Shown in pieces: positions 1 through 6,306 of a stretch of 9,073 nucleotides of DNA; position 1 is the stretch's first letter; every line of letters starts with the position of its first letter. The stretch is taken from contig CAMYUO010000044.1 of NCBI GenBank assembly GCA_947302065.1, forward strand, positions 1 through 9,073, in the 5' to 3' direction. A program made the position numbers and the translations under genes. The stretch is from an uncultured Clostridia bacterium (GTDB taxonomy: Bacteria; Bacillota; Clostridia; Oscillospirales; Ruminococcaceae). The notes under the pieces were generated by a model. It was not told where the DNA came from. It worked only from the letters and a program-made list of their open reading frames with translations, and searched no databases.

Positions 1-224
1 CTTCGCACGCTGTTTTGTGTGTTGAACTTTTTCACTGCCTTGTTGAGCGTGTCGATATGCTCTTTTGTGATGCAGGTATAGTTCTCGCCGAGATGCGAAA
101 CGTCCATCGTGAAAATGTGAAAACAAAACGGCTCCGTCGTCTCGGTGCGCATCAGGATAGAAAGCGCACAGGTGAGCACCCCGTCAAACACTCCGTCGTT
201 TCCGCAGAACAAAATATCGATCAT
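1..224 (-). CDS. Glycosyltransferase family 8 protein, N-terminal part only
   Basis: Reading leftward from the ATG at 224-222, 74 residues are visible before the window ends. They begin MIDILFCGNDGVFDGVLTCA, followed by SILMR and FCFHIFTMDVS. This resembles the N-terminal nucleotide-sugar-binding strand and helix of GT8 glycosyltransferases (LPS galactosyl/glucosyltransferase and glycogenin type), where a hydrophobic strand plus C-A/G-D/N-D is followed by a helix ending in S-I/L-L. GT8 enzymes transfer a hexose from a UDP-sugar. The catalytic DxD motif would lie outside the window, so activity cannot be judged. The start codon follows the TAA of the acyltransferase gene with no gap, which implies translational coupling and one transcript. 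In this context a glycolipid or envelope-polymer substrate is plausible but unproven. Confidence 0.72.
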   Translation of the reverse strand, partial: MIDILFCGNDGVFDGVLTCALSILMRTETTEPFCFHIFTMDVSHLGENYTCITKEHIDTLNKAVKKFNTQNSVR

Positions 225-1004
225 TTACTCTTTCTCCCGTTTAATATATCTGATCTGTACATGGTCGGAATTTTCAGCCCTTTTGCACATAGTCTCGTAA
301 ACCTTTTTCCTCAGCTCTTTCCTGCGTGCCTTCAGAGGCTTATCCATATCGGGATAGAACGGTCCGTCGATATATGTGACTATTCTCGGGTGGGCGAAAA
401 ATCTTCTCTTGTGATATGTATTCGTAAAACAGTACACCGGCGCACCGAGCTTTGCAGGGTACGCAAAAGATGTATCAGGGAAATCTCTTATCTTTGTGTA
501 GTAGGGCCAGATGTGCGCCTCGGGATAAACGACAACGCAGTGTCCCTGCGAGATACGTGTCTCGATGGCATCAATAAAGTTCTTGTATGCCTGCAGACCC
601 TCGGGTATCGGCAGTGCGCCGAGCGACGGCGTTATCTTGCCCAGCACCGGCATCGACACGTTGTTTGCGTGCACAACGATATAATTGGTCTTTGGAAAGT
701 TTATCATATTCGGGATAAACGGGTCTGCGATATCCTGCGTGTGATTGCCGAACATAAAATATCCGTCCTGCAAATGCTTTTTAAACTTGTGCCTTCCCTT
801 TGTCCTGTGACCGAACACCAGCCTTATATACGCATAAGCTATAGGCGTCGCAACTATGCGGTACCAGAAAAAGTGCGTGAACTTTTTGAACTTAGATGTA
901 TGGATATAGACGTAGTCCTCATCAATGGTGCGCGGCGTTATCTGCGCGGTGGAGAACTCGTCATTGCGCTCGTCGGAATAATATATGACCTTTCGCTTGT
1001 CCAT
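225..1004 (-). CDS. Lysophospholipid acyltransferase family protein (PlsC-like)
   Basis: This 259-residue protein resembles 1-acyl-sn-glycerol-3-phosphate acyltransferases, which transfer an acyl chain to lysophosphatidate or a related lysolipid at the membrane. The active-site block is FGNHTQDIADPFIP, with His88 and Asp94. Block II is LPIPEG (131-136) and block III is VVYPEAHIWPYY (158-169). The His-Asp spacing is HX5D rather than the textbook HX4D; I recall the same NHTQ...D form in related clostridial proteins. A hydrophobic stretch near 46-63 could touch the membrane. The start at 1004 is chosen because AAGGTGG lies 9 nt upstream (1014-1020) and because an upstream in-frame ATG at 1106 precedes the promoter. 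The gene is the first of a leftward unit with the GT8 gene. The acyltransferase family is clear; the exact lysolipid acceptor is not. Confidence 0.87.
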   Translation of the reverse strand: MDKRKVIYYSDERNDEFSTAQITPRTIDEDYVYIHTSKFKKFTHFFWYRIVATPIAYAYIRLVFGHRTKGRHKFKKHLQDGYFMFGNHTQDIADPFIPNMINFPKTNYIVVHANNVSMPVLGKITPSLGALPIPEGLQAYKNFIDAIETRISQGHCVVVYPEAHIWPYYTKIRDFPDTSFAYPAKLGAPVYCFTNTYHKRRFFAHPRIVTYIDGPFYPDMDKPLKARRKELRKKVYETMCKRAENSDHVQIRYIKREKE

Positions 1005-1047
1005 TATACCCACCCACCTTTTCAGCGTAATGACACTACTATATAAA

Positions 1048-1076
1048 ATAATACCATAACGGCAGTGATATGTCAA
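1048..1076 (-). promoter_or_regulatory. Sigma-A promoter for the acyltransferase / GT8 unit
   Basis: On the minus strand TTGACA (1076-1071) is followed by a 17-nt spacer and TATTAT (1053-1048). The -35 is a perfect consensus and the -10 differs at one position. Transcription should begin near 1041, giving a leader of about 36 nt before the ATG at 1004. The segment around the -35, AATATTGACATATCAC, is nearly copied at the opposing promoter. Confidence 0.8.
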
Positions 1077-1142
1077 TATTCTTGACGCTTCGACATAAAA
1101 AAACACAAAAATTTACCGCACTTTTCCTTTGTTTTAAGCCCG

Positions 1143-1212
1143 AAATGACAAAACGCTCCAAAAAATGACAAAAGTTCATTTATCCGCCTGCGCACGAAGT
1201 GCATTTTTGTCA
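1143..1212. repeat. TGACAAAA repeats in the divergent intergenic region
   Basis: AAATGACAAAA occurs at 1143-1153 and again at 1163-1173, exactly 20 bp apart (about two helical turns). The inverted core TTTTGTCA occurs at 1205-1212. The copies lie between the two divergent promoters, upstream of the rightward -35. They could be sites for a DNA-binding regulator, but the sequence is A-rich and chance repetition is possible. Apart from these and the promoter-operator elements, I see no gene or structured RNA in the gap between 1005 and 1356. Confidence 0.4.
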
Positions 1213-1232
1213 GAAAAAACGGCAAAAAAGTG

Positions 1233-1280
1233 ATATGATATGATAGGTTTCAACATTGACATATCATATGAAATATGATA
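1233..1280 (+). promoter_or_regulatory. Probable operator: repeated ATATGATA half-sites
   Basis: A perfect 8-bp inverted repeat, TATCATAT (1262-1269) and ATATGATA (1273-1280) with a 3-nt centre, fills the space between the -35 and the -10. Two more overlapping copies of ATATGATA lie upstream at 1233-1240 and 1238-1245. ATATGATATG (1233-1242) also pairs perfectly with CATATCATAT (1260-1269) across the -35. Palindromes placed inside a promoter spacer are typical of repressors such as the TetR, MarR or GntR families. No regulator gene lies in the window, so the binding protein is unknown. Confidence 0.6.
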
Positions 1281-1284
1281 GAAT
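1256..1284 (+). promoter_or_regulatory. Sigma-A promoter for the C-domain / ACP / ligase operon
   Basis: TTGACA (1256-1261), a 17-nt spacer and TAGAAT (1279-1284) form a strong promoter. Transcription should start near 1291, leaving a leader of about 66 nt before the ATG at 1357. The spacer is filled by the inverted repeat described separately, so the promoter is probably repressible. Confidence 0.82.
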
Positions 1285-1356
1285 ACAACTGTGAATGAAG
1301 TGGAAAAACGAGTCTCTTTGCAGGCTCAAAAAAATAAAAAAAGGGAGAGGTCGATA

Positions 1357-2764
1357 ATGGAAAAAATTATAGGCGGTATCAAGCGTGACTGCTACCCGCT
1401 GACACAGGCTCAGCTGGTGCATATGTACACGCTGAAATTCAGTCCTTCGGACGAGGTCGTAAACATCGGTACCGGTCAGTATTTTCAGAAAGAAATGAAC
1501 GTTGCCGCATTGCGTGAGGCGCTCAACCGTGCAGTCGAAAGATGCGAATCTATGCGTCTGCGCCTGTGGAGAGACCCCGAAACGAACGAGATATGGCAGT
1601 ATGTTATGCCGTATGAGAACCAGTATTTTGAGTATTATGACTTTTCGGCGTGGAAAGAGGAAAAGGCTCACGAGGTAATGCAGAAATGGACATCACAGCC
1701 GTTCGATACGTTCCGTGGTGCGCTGTCAAGGATAGTCATCGTTTCTATGCCCGACGGCTACAACGGCTATTATCTCAACGTGCATCACGTCTGCATGGAC
1801 TCAGCATCGGTCATTGCCTTCACTAAAGATGTTATGCAGATATACTGCTATCTTATGTATGATATGCCTTATCCGTCACCGATGACGTCTTACATAGACT
1901 CCGTAAAGAAAGACCTTGAATACGAGGGAAGCAAGCGTCAGAAAAAGGATATGGATTTCTGGCACGCCGAGCTTGCAAAAGACGAGCCTATGTTCACGGA
2001 CTTTACAGGTCCGGGCAGACAGCAGACTCTGCGTCAGGAAAAAGGAAATCCGGATCTGCGCTGGGGACTCCTGCCGACAAAGGACAGCGCAGGAAACACT
2101 ATCGTTTATCCGCTCGATGTCGATTCGACAAACAAGATAATCGACTTTGCCAACGAGCACGACATACCTGTCAGCGTCGTTATCCTGCATGCGATAAGAA
2201 CGGTGCTGAGCAAGTTCAACAACAACGAAAAGGACATAACTATCAGAGATTTCATCAGCAGACGTTCAACTATCCTGCATAAAAAATGCGGCGGTGTGCG
2301 CATGCACTGCCTGCCGCTGAGAACGATAATGGACACCGACACAACAGTTCTCGAATCAATGCGCATAATCAACGAGCAGCAGCAGAAAGTGTTCATGCAC
2401 GCCGATTATTCGACGATGCGCTATTACTATGAGGAGAGAGTGCGCTACGGCGGCGACGACGGTGCGACATATCACAGCATCTCGTTCACCTATCAGCCTG
2501 CAAGCGCAAAGAGCCTTGTGCCGTATCTTAAAGGCATCGGCTTCAAGAGCCGCTGGTACTCATCGGGCAGACAGCCTCAGCCGTTCTACATCACGGCGAT
2601 GCACCGTCCCGGGCGACGGCGGACTGAATTTCTATTTCGGTTACCAGTGCGAGAGCGCAACGCCCGAGGAGATAGAGTTCCTTTACTACTTTACGGGCAG
2701 AGTGCTGTTCCGCAGCATCGAAAACCCCGATAAAACTCTCAAAGAAATAATGGATATGGTTTAA
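1357..2764 (+). CDS. Stand-alone condensation-domain protein, with apparent frameshift
   Basis: The protein resembles the NRPS condensation domain / CoA-dependent acyltransferase superfamily (PF00668), which moves a carrier-bound acyl group onto an amine or hydroxyl. Visible motifs are YPLTQAQ near residue 13 (C1), the complete catalytic HHxxxD as HHVCMD with His143, His144 and Asp148 (C3), and GGVRMHCLPLR (like C5). No carrier or adenylation domain is fused. The ATG at 1357 has GGGAGAGG 6 nt upstream; an in-frame GTG at 1291 sits at the predicted transcription start and has no ribosome site. The open frame ends early at 2733. From about 2611 the next frame continues the homologous sequence (GDGGLNFYFGYQCESATPEE) to a stop at 2764, just before the ACP ribosome site. 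Removing one base gives 468 residues, a normal length for a single C domain. The acceptor is unknown. More distant acyltransferases of the same fold (PapA or wax-ester synthase type) are an alternative class. Confidence 0.8.
2608..2613 (+). other. Apparent +1 frameshift site at CCCGGG
   Basis: In the C-domain gene the frame reads cgt-ccc-ggg-cga and continues as 40 unrelated residues to a stop at 2733. Dropping one base of the CCCGGG run gives cgt-ccc-ggc-gac, which reads R-P-G-D-G-G-L-N-F-Y-F. The break lies at about residue 418-419, just before the C7-like end of the domain. It may be a sequencing or assembly error in a homopolymer pair, a recent inactivating mutation, or less likely ribosomal frameshifting. 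Confidence 0.8.
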
Positions 2765-2780
2765 CAAGGAGTGCTTAGAT

Positions 2781-3011
2781 ATGATAGACAAGCTTAAAGA
2801 ACTGATACCAAACTATGTTGAGGTGGACGAATCTGCCGTTACCGACGGCGCAAGATTTGCAGAGGACCTCGGCTTCAACTCATACGATTTTATGTGCATG
2901 CTCGGCGACATCGAGGACGAGCTCGATATCGAGATAGAGGAAAACGAGGCATTCAAGAACAAGACTGTCGGCGAGCTGGCAGGCTATCTCGAAGGGCTGA
3001 AAAATGGATAG
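2781..3011 (+). CDS. Small acyl carrier protein
   Basis: This 76-residue acidic protein has the length and helix pattern of a free-standing acyl or peptidyl carrier protein. The phosphopantetheine attachment site is Ser34 in EDLGFNSYDF. The usual DSL is NSY here, with Asn33 in place of the conserved Asp and Tyr35 in place of Leu. Helix II-III residues (DIEDELDIEIEENEAF) and the TVGELAGYLEGL ending match FAS-type ACPs more than DltC. The start has AAGGAG at 2766-2771, 9 nt upstream. The gene follows the frame-corrected C-domain stop by 16 nt and overlaps the ligase start by 8 nt, so the three are surely one operon. It probably holds the acyl group as a thioester between the ligase and the C-domain protein. 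The position in the operon argues for a dedicated carrier rather than the housekeeping AcpP. Confidence 0.88.
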   Translation: MIDKLKELIPNYVEVDESAVTDGARFAEDLGFNSYDFMCMLGDIEDELDIEIEENEAFKNKTVGELAGYLEGLKNG

Positions 3012-4518
3012 GATACAGATAATAAAGCAGCTTGTGTACTCGGCAGACGAGCGTTTCGGCGACGAGCCGTTCATTCGTGAGTATGCACACAAGCAGTTCA
3101 CCGACACCAGCTTCCGCACGTTCAGACAGCGCTGCGACAGCCTTGCCGTGTGGATACAGGAAAGATTCCCCGAGGGCGTACACGCTGCACTCATCGGCTC
3201 GACCGACAGCGCATATCTGACTGCGTGGTTCGGCATCCAGTGCGCATGCAGCGTGAGCGTTCCGCTTGACGTTGCAAACAGCGCCGAGAAAATTGCCGAC
3301 GAGATAAACCGTTCGGACAGCGAGATGCTTTTCCTCGACGAGCGCCACACCGCAGACATAGCATTTTTCAAAGAGCACTGCCCCGAGGTCAAATACTATA
3401 TCCAGCTGCATCAGCCGAGCGAGGACACGCTTTTCCTCGGCGACCTGCTCTCGATATATGAAGACCAGAAGCCGACAGGCATGCCAAAACCCGATGACCT
3501 TGCAGCGATACTTTTCACATCGGGAACAACAGGACAGAGCAAGGGCGTTATGCTGCGCAACTCGAATCTTATGGACAACACCACCTGCGAGCCGGATCAG
3601 GATTTCCACGGCAACAAGCGCATGACCGTGCTGCCTGTTCACCACGTTTTCTGTTTCACCTGCGATATACTCTGCAGCCTGTGGTACGGCAGAACGCTGT
3701 GCGTCAACGACTCGCTGATGAGAGTGATGAAAAATCTCAAGATATTCCAGCCGAAAGATGTAACGTTCGTGCCGATGATAGCGGCGTCTATCCTCAAGCG
3801 CATGCAGCAGATGGCGGAGAAAAACCCCGACAAGCCTGCTGTCGGCAAGGAAGTTTTCGGAGAGGATTTCAGCGTTATCTACTCAGGCGGCGCTTATCTG
3901 AGTCCCGATATCATCAAGGGATACAAGCAGTTCGGCATCGAGATAGCACAGGGCTACGGAATGACCGAGTGTTCACCGAGAATATGCACGGGCGTTAAGT
4001 TCAGCCCGCAGCCCGAATCGGTCGGCAGGGTCGTGCCCGGGTGCGAGGTCAGGATAGTTGACGGCGAGATATGGGTGAAAAGCCCGTCTGTTATGCAGGG
4101 ATATTACAAAAACCCGACCGAGACAGCCAACTCGCTGACAGATGACGGCTGGCTCAGAACAGGCGACCTCGGGTATCTCAACGACGGATATCTTTACATC
4201 ACAGGCCGCAAGAAAAATCTCATCATACTTGAAAACGGCGAGAACGTCTCGCCCGAGGAGATAGAGAACAAATTCGTAACATTCGAGCCTATCAAGGAAA
4301 TGGTCGTTTTTGAAAGCGAGCACACTATCGCAGCCGAGATTTTCCCTGACCCCGAGTATCCATCAGAGGACATCAGGGCAGTGATACAGGCGCACATCGA
4401 CAGCGTCAACGACACTTTCCCGCCCGCAAAGCGCATAGTCAAGGTCTTTTACCGTGACTGCGAGTTTGAAAAGACCGCATCGAAAAAGATACTGCGTTCA
4501 AGCGTGCTCAACGCATAG
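3004..4518 (+). CDS. AMP-dependent acyl ligase (ANL superfamily)
   Basis: This 504-residue enzyme activates a carboxylic acid as acyl-AMP and passes it to a thiol, here most likely the phosphopantetheine arm of the adjacent carrier. Motifs run in order: P-loop FTSGTTGQSKG (171-181, A3), LPVHHVF (210-216, A4 region), YSGGAYLS (293-300), QGYGMTECSP (316-325, A5), GWLRTGDLGY (382-391, A7), GRKKNLIILENGENVSPEEIE (401-421, A8) and KTASKKILR (490-498, A10) with likely catalytic Lys495. Both the large N-domain and the small C-domain are present, so the enzyme looks intact. The A4 region has the aromatic/His pattern of fatty or aryl acid ligases. It lacks the F-D-x-S with the Asp that holds the alpha-amino group in amino-acid-activating domains, so a fatty or other non-amino acid is inferred. 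The ATG overlaps the end of the ACP gene (ATGGATAG), with GAAGGG just upstream, indicating coupling. Confidence 0.9.
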   Translation: MDRIQIIKQLVYSADERFGDEPFIREYAHKQFTDTSFRTFRQRCDSLAVWIQERFPEGVHAALIGSTDSAYLTAWFGIQCACSVSVPLDVANSAEKIADEINRSDSEMLFLDERHTADIAFFKEHCPEVKYYIQLHQPSEDTLFLGDLLSIYEDQKPTGMPKPDDLAAILFTSGTTGQSKGVMLRNSNLMDNTTCEPDQDFHGNKRMTVLPVHHVFCFTCDILCSLWYGRTLCVNDSLMRVMKNLKIFQPKDVTFVPMIAASILKRMQQMAEKNPDKPAVGKEVFGEDFSVIYSGGAYLSPDIIKGYKQFGIEIAQGYGMTECSPRICTGVKFSPQPESVGRVVPGCEVRIVDGEIWVKSPSVMQGYYKNPTETANSLTDDGWLRTGDLGYLNDGYLYITGRKKNLIILENGENVSPEEIENKFVTFEPIKEMVVFESEHTIAAEIFPDPEYPSEDIRAVIQAHIDSVNDTFPPAKRIVKVFYRDCEFEKTASKKILRSSVLNA

Positions 4519-4526
4519 AAGATACA

Positions 4527-4575
4527 GCCATGGCATCAGCGGCATGACCGCATTGGTGCTGTGGCTTTTGATTTT
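4527..4575 (+). terminator. Intrinsic terminator after the ligase gene
   Basis: A long hairpin begins at GCCATGGCATC (4527) and closes at GGTGCTGTGGC (ending 4565). It has about 13 pairs including several G-U, a small bulge, a CGG/CCG top and a 5-nt loop. TTTTGATTTT (4566-4575) follows. It starts 9 nt after the ligase stop, so it should end the three-gene operon. A second short inverted repeat, TTTTCC / GGAAAA (4572-4592), overlaps its tail. The AT-rich stretch from there to 4701 holds only the next promoter and ribosome site. Confidence 0.72.
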
Positions 4576-4618
4576 CCTGTGCTGTCGGAAAACTGATGCG
4601 GAAATGTTATTATTGCAC

Positions 4619-4647
4619 TTGATTTATTCATTTAAAAGTTGTATAAT
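4619..4647 (+). promoter_or_regulatory. Sigma-A promoter for the cardiolipin synthase gene
   Basis: TTGATT (4619-4624), a 17-nt spacer and a perfect TATAAT (4642-4647) lie in AT-rich DNA, about 55 bp before the ATG at 4702. Together with the upstream terminator this makes the phospholipase D gene the start of a separate transcript. No palindrome like the one at the operon promoter is seen here. Confidence 0.72.
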
Positions 4648-4701
4648 TAGTAAAATACATCTTACAATATTATTAACAAAATTAACAAACGGAGTGATGA
4701 T

Positions 4702-6273
4702 ATGCCAAACCCAAGCGAGTCCCCGAATATCGTCAGGCTGATACCCAAGCGGCGAACAGGCTTGAAAAAGCTGCTGTTCAGCCGTGTGGGATTTTTCCTG
4801 CTGCTCATTCTCGTGCAGCTCGTCGTGCTGTGGTTCATATATGAGTTCCTGATAGAGATAGAATGGCTTGCGCTGTTCCAGAGCATGTTCCTGCTGGCGA
4901 TGCTGTTTTATCTTTTCAACACCGATATGGACTCGAGCGCAAAGCTGACATGGTGCGGACTGTTCATGTTCTTCCCCGTGCCGACGGCGCTTCTGCTGCT
5001 GTTTTCACAGCTCGATGTCGGACACCGCAAGGAAAAGCGCCGATACAGCGAGATGCTCAGCGCATCAAGAAAAATGCTCACGCAGAACAAGCTCACAATC
5101 GTCAAGCAGGAGCTGACCGACTCGGGCACGAGCGACCTCTGCTTTTATCTCAACCGCACAGGGCGCTTCCCTATCTATGAGAACACCGAGGTCAGATTCT
5201 TCCCGCTGGGCGAGGATAAATACGCTGCGATGATACCCCAGCTCAAAGCCGCAGAAAAGTTTATCTTTCTTGAATACTTCATCATCGACGAGGGACTTAT
5301 GTGGGGAAATATCCTCAATATCCTCATCGACAAAGCAGCTCACGGCGTTGATGTGCGTGTTATGTATGACGGAATGTGCGAGATATCGACGCTGACGCAC
5401 GACTATCCACGGCTGCTCGCACAGCACGGCATAAAGTGCAAACCGTTCTCACGCATAAGACCGTTCATCTCGACATCTTACAACTACCGTGACCACAGAA
5501 AGATACTCGTCATCGACGGCAAGGTCGCATTCAACGGCGGCGTAAACCTCGCAGACGAATACATAAACCACATCGACCGTTTCGGTCACTGGAAGGACAC
5601 GGCGATAATGCTCAAAGGCGAGGCTGTGCAGAGCTTCACGCGGATGTTTCTGCAGATGTGGAACATGACCGAGGCGCAGCCGACATGGGACGAATGCCAG
5701 CTGCTCATTCCTGCGAACAGGACAGACGGCTTTGTGATGCCCTACTGCGATGCGCCGCTTGACGGCGAAAGGGTCGGCGAGAACGTCTATATCGACATAC
5801 TCTACCGCTCTATCAGCTATGTGCATATCATGACACCGTATCTTATCCTCGACAACGAGCTTGAGGTCGCACTCAAATACGCCGCAAAGCGAGGCGTTGA
5901 GGTCAAGATAATCCTGCCGGGAATTCCCGACAAAAAATCTGCATATTCGCTTGCGAAAAAACATTACCGTTCGCTCATCGACGCAGGCGTGCAGATATAC
6001 GAATACACACCGGGCTTTGTTCACGCAAAGATATTTGTCAGCGACAACGAAAAGGCTGTCGTCGGCACGATAAATCTCGACTACCGCAGCCTTTATCACC
6101 ACTTTGAATGTGCAACTTATCTCTACCGCACAGGCTGCATCAGCGAGATAGAGAGCGATTTTCAAAGCACACTGCAAAAATGCCGCCGTGTGACAAAAGA
6201 GACGATAAAAGCCGAAAAGCTGTCGCTGAAAATACGAGGCAGCATACTCAAGCTTTTCGCACCGCTAATGTAA
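4702..6273 (+). CDS. cls: Cardiolipin synthase, phospholipase D type
   Basis: This 523-residue membrane protein should condense two phosphatidylglycerols to cardiolipin and glycerol. Two HKD motifs define the active site: HRKILVID (His265, Lys267, Asp272) followed by NGGVN, and HAKIFVSD (His441, Lys443, Asp448) followed by GTINLDYRS. The N-terminus has two or three hydrophobic segments (about 29-52, 56-72 and 83-101), matching the PLDc_N membrane anchor of bacterial ClsA-type enzymes, and the length is usual for the family. The ATG has GGAG at 4691-4694, 7 nt upstream. It has its own promoter and is followed 33 nt later by the secreted lipase-like gene with no clear terminator between them, so they may be co-transcribed. 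Another phosphatidyl transfer reaction is possible, but cardiolipin synthesis is the best call. Confidence 0.92.
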   Translation: MPNPSESPNIVRLIPKRRTGLKKLLFSRVGFFLLLILVQLVVLWFIYEFLIEIEWLALFQSMFLLAMLFYLFNTDMDSSAKLTWCGLFMFFPVPTALLLLFSQLDVGHRKEKRRYSEMLSASRKMLTQNKLTIVKQELTDSGTSDLCFYLNRTGRFPIYENTEVRFFPLGEDKYAAMIPQLKAAEKFIFLEYFIIDEGLMWGNILNILIDKAAHGVDVRVMYDGMCEISTLTHDYPRLLAQHGIKCKPFSRIRPFISTSYNYRDHRKILVIDGKVAFNGGVNLADEYINHIDRFGHWKDTAIMLKGEAVQSFTRMFLQMWNMTEAQPTWDECQLLIPANRTDGFVMPYCDAPLDGERVGENVYIDILYRSISYVHIMTPYLILDNELEVALKYAAKRGVEVKIILPGIPDKKSAYSLAKKHYRSLIDAGVQIYEYTPGFVHAKIFVSDNEKAVVGTINLDYRSLYHHFECATYLYRTGCISEIESDFQSTLQKCRRVTKETIKAEKLSLKIRGSILKLFAPLM

Positions 6274-6306
6274 ACCGAGATAAAAAACGAAAAAAGGAGT
6301 GATACT

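Noticed and set aside
15..1046. Long plus-strand open frame of 343 codons over the left end
   Set aside because: It lies opposite the acyltransferase and GT8 genes, has no family motif or ribosome site, and the minus-strand products are clearly recognisable.
1192..1208. GCAC-GAA-GTGC followed by TTTTT as a possible terminator
   Set aside because: The stem is only 4 bp and no gene ends nearby on the plus strand; too weak to call.
1291..1356. GTG at 1291 as the start of the C-domain gene, adding 22 residues
   Set aside because: It coincides with the predicted transcription start, lacks a Shine-Dalgarno, and the added residues are low-complexity Lys-rich. The ATG at 1357 has a strong site.
2781..4518. 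Reading the ACP-ligase pair as DltC-DltA (D-alanylation of teichoic acid)
   Set aside because: No DltB or DltD is present, a C-domain protein replaces them, the carrier resembles FAS-type ACP, and the ligase A4 region does not look like an amino-acid site.
5449..6177. 242-codon minus-strand open frame inside the cardiolipin synthase gene
   Set aside because: It is opposite the two HKD motifs, has no start context, and its composition is that of a shadow frame.
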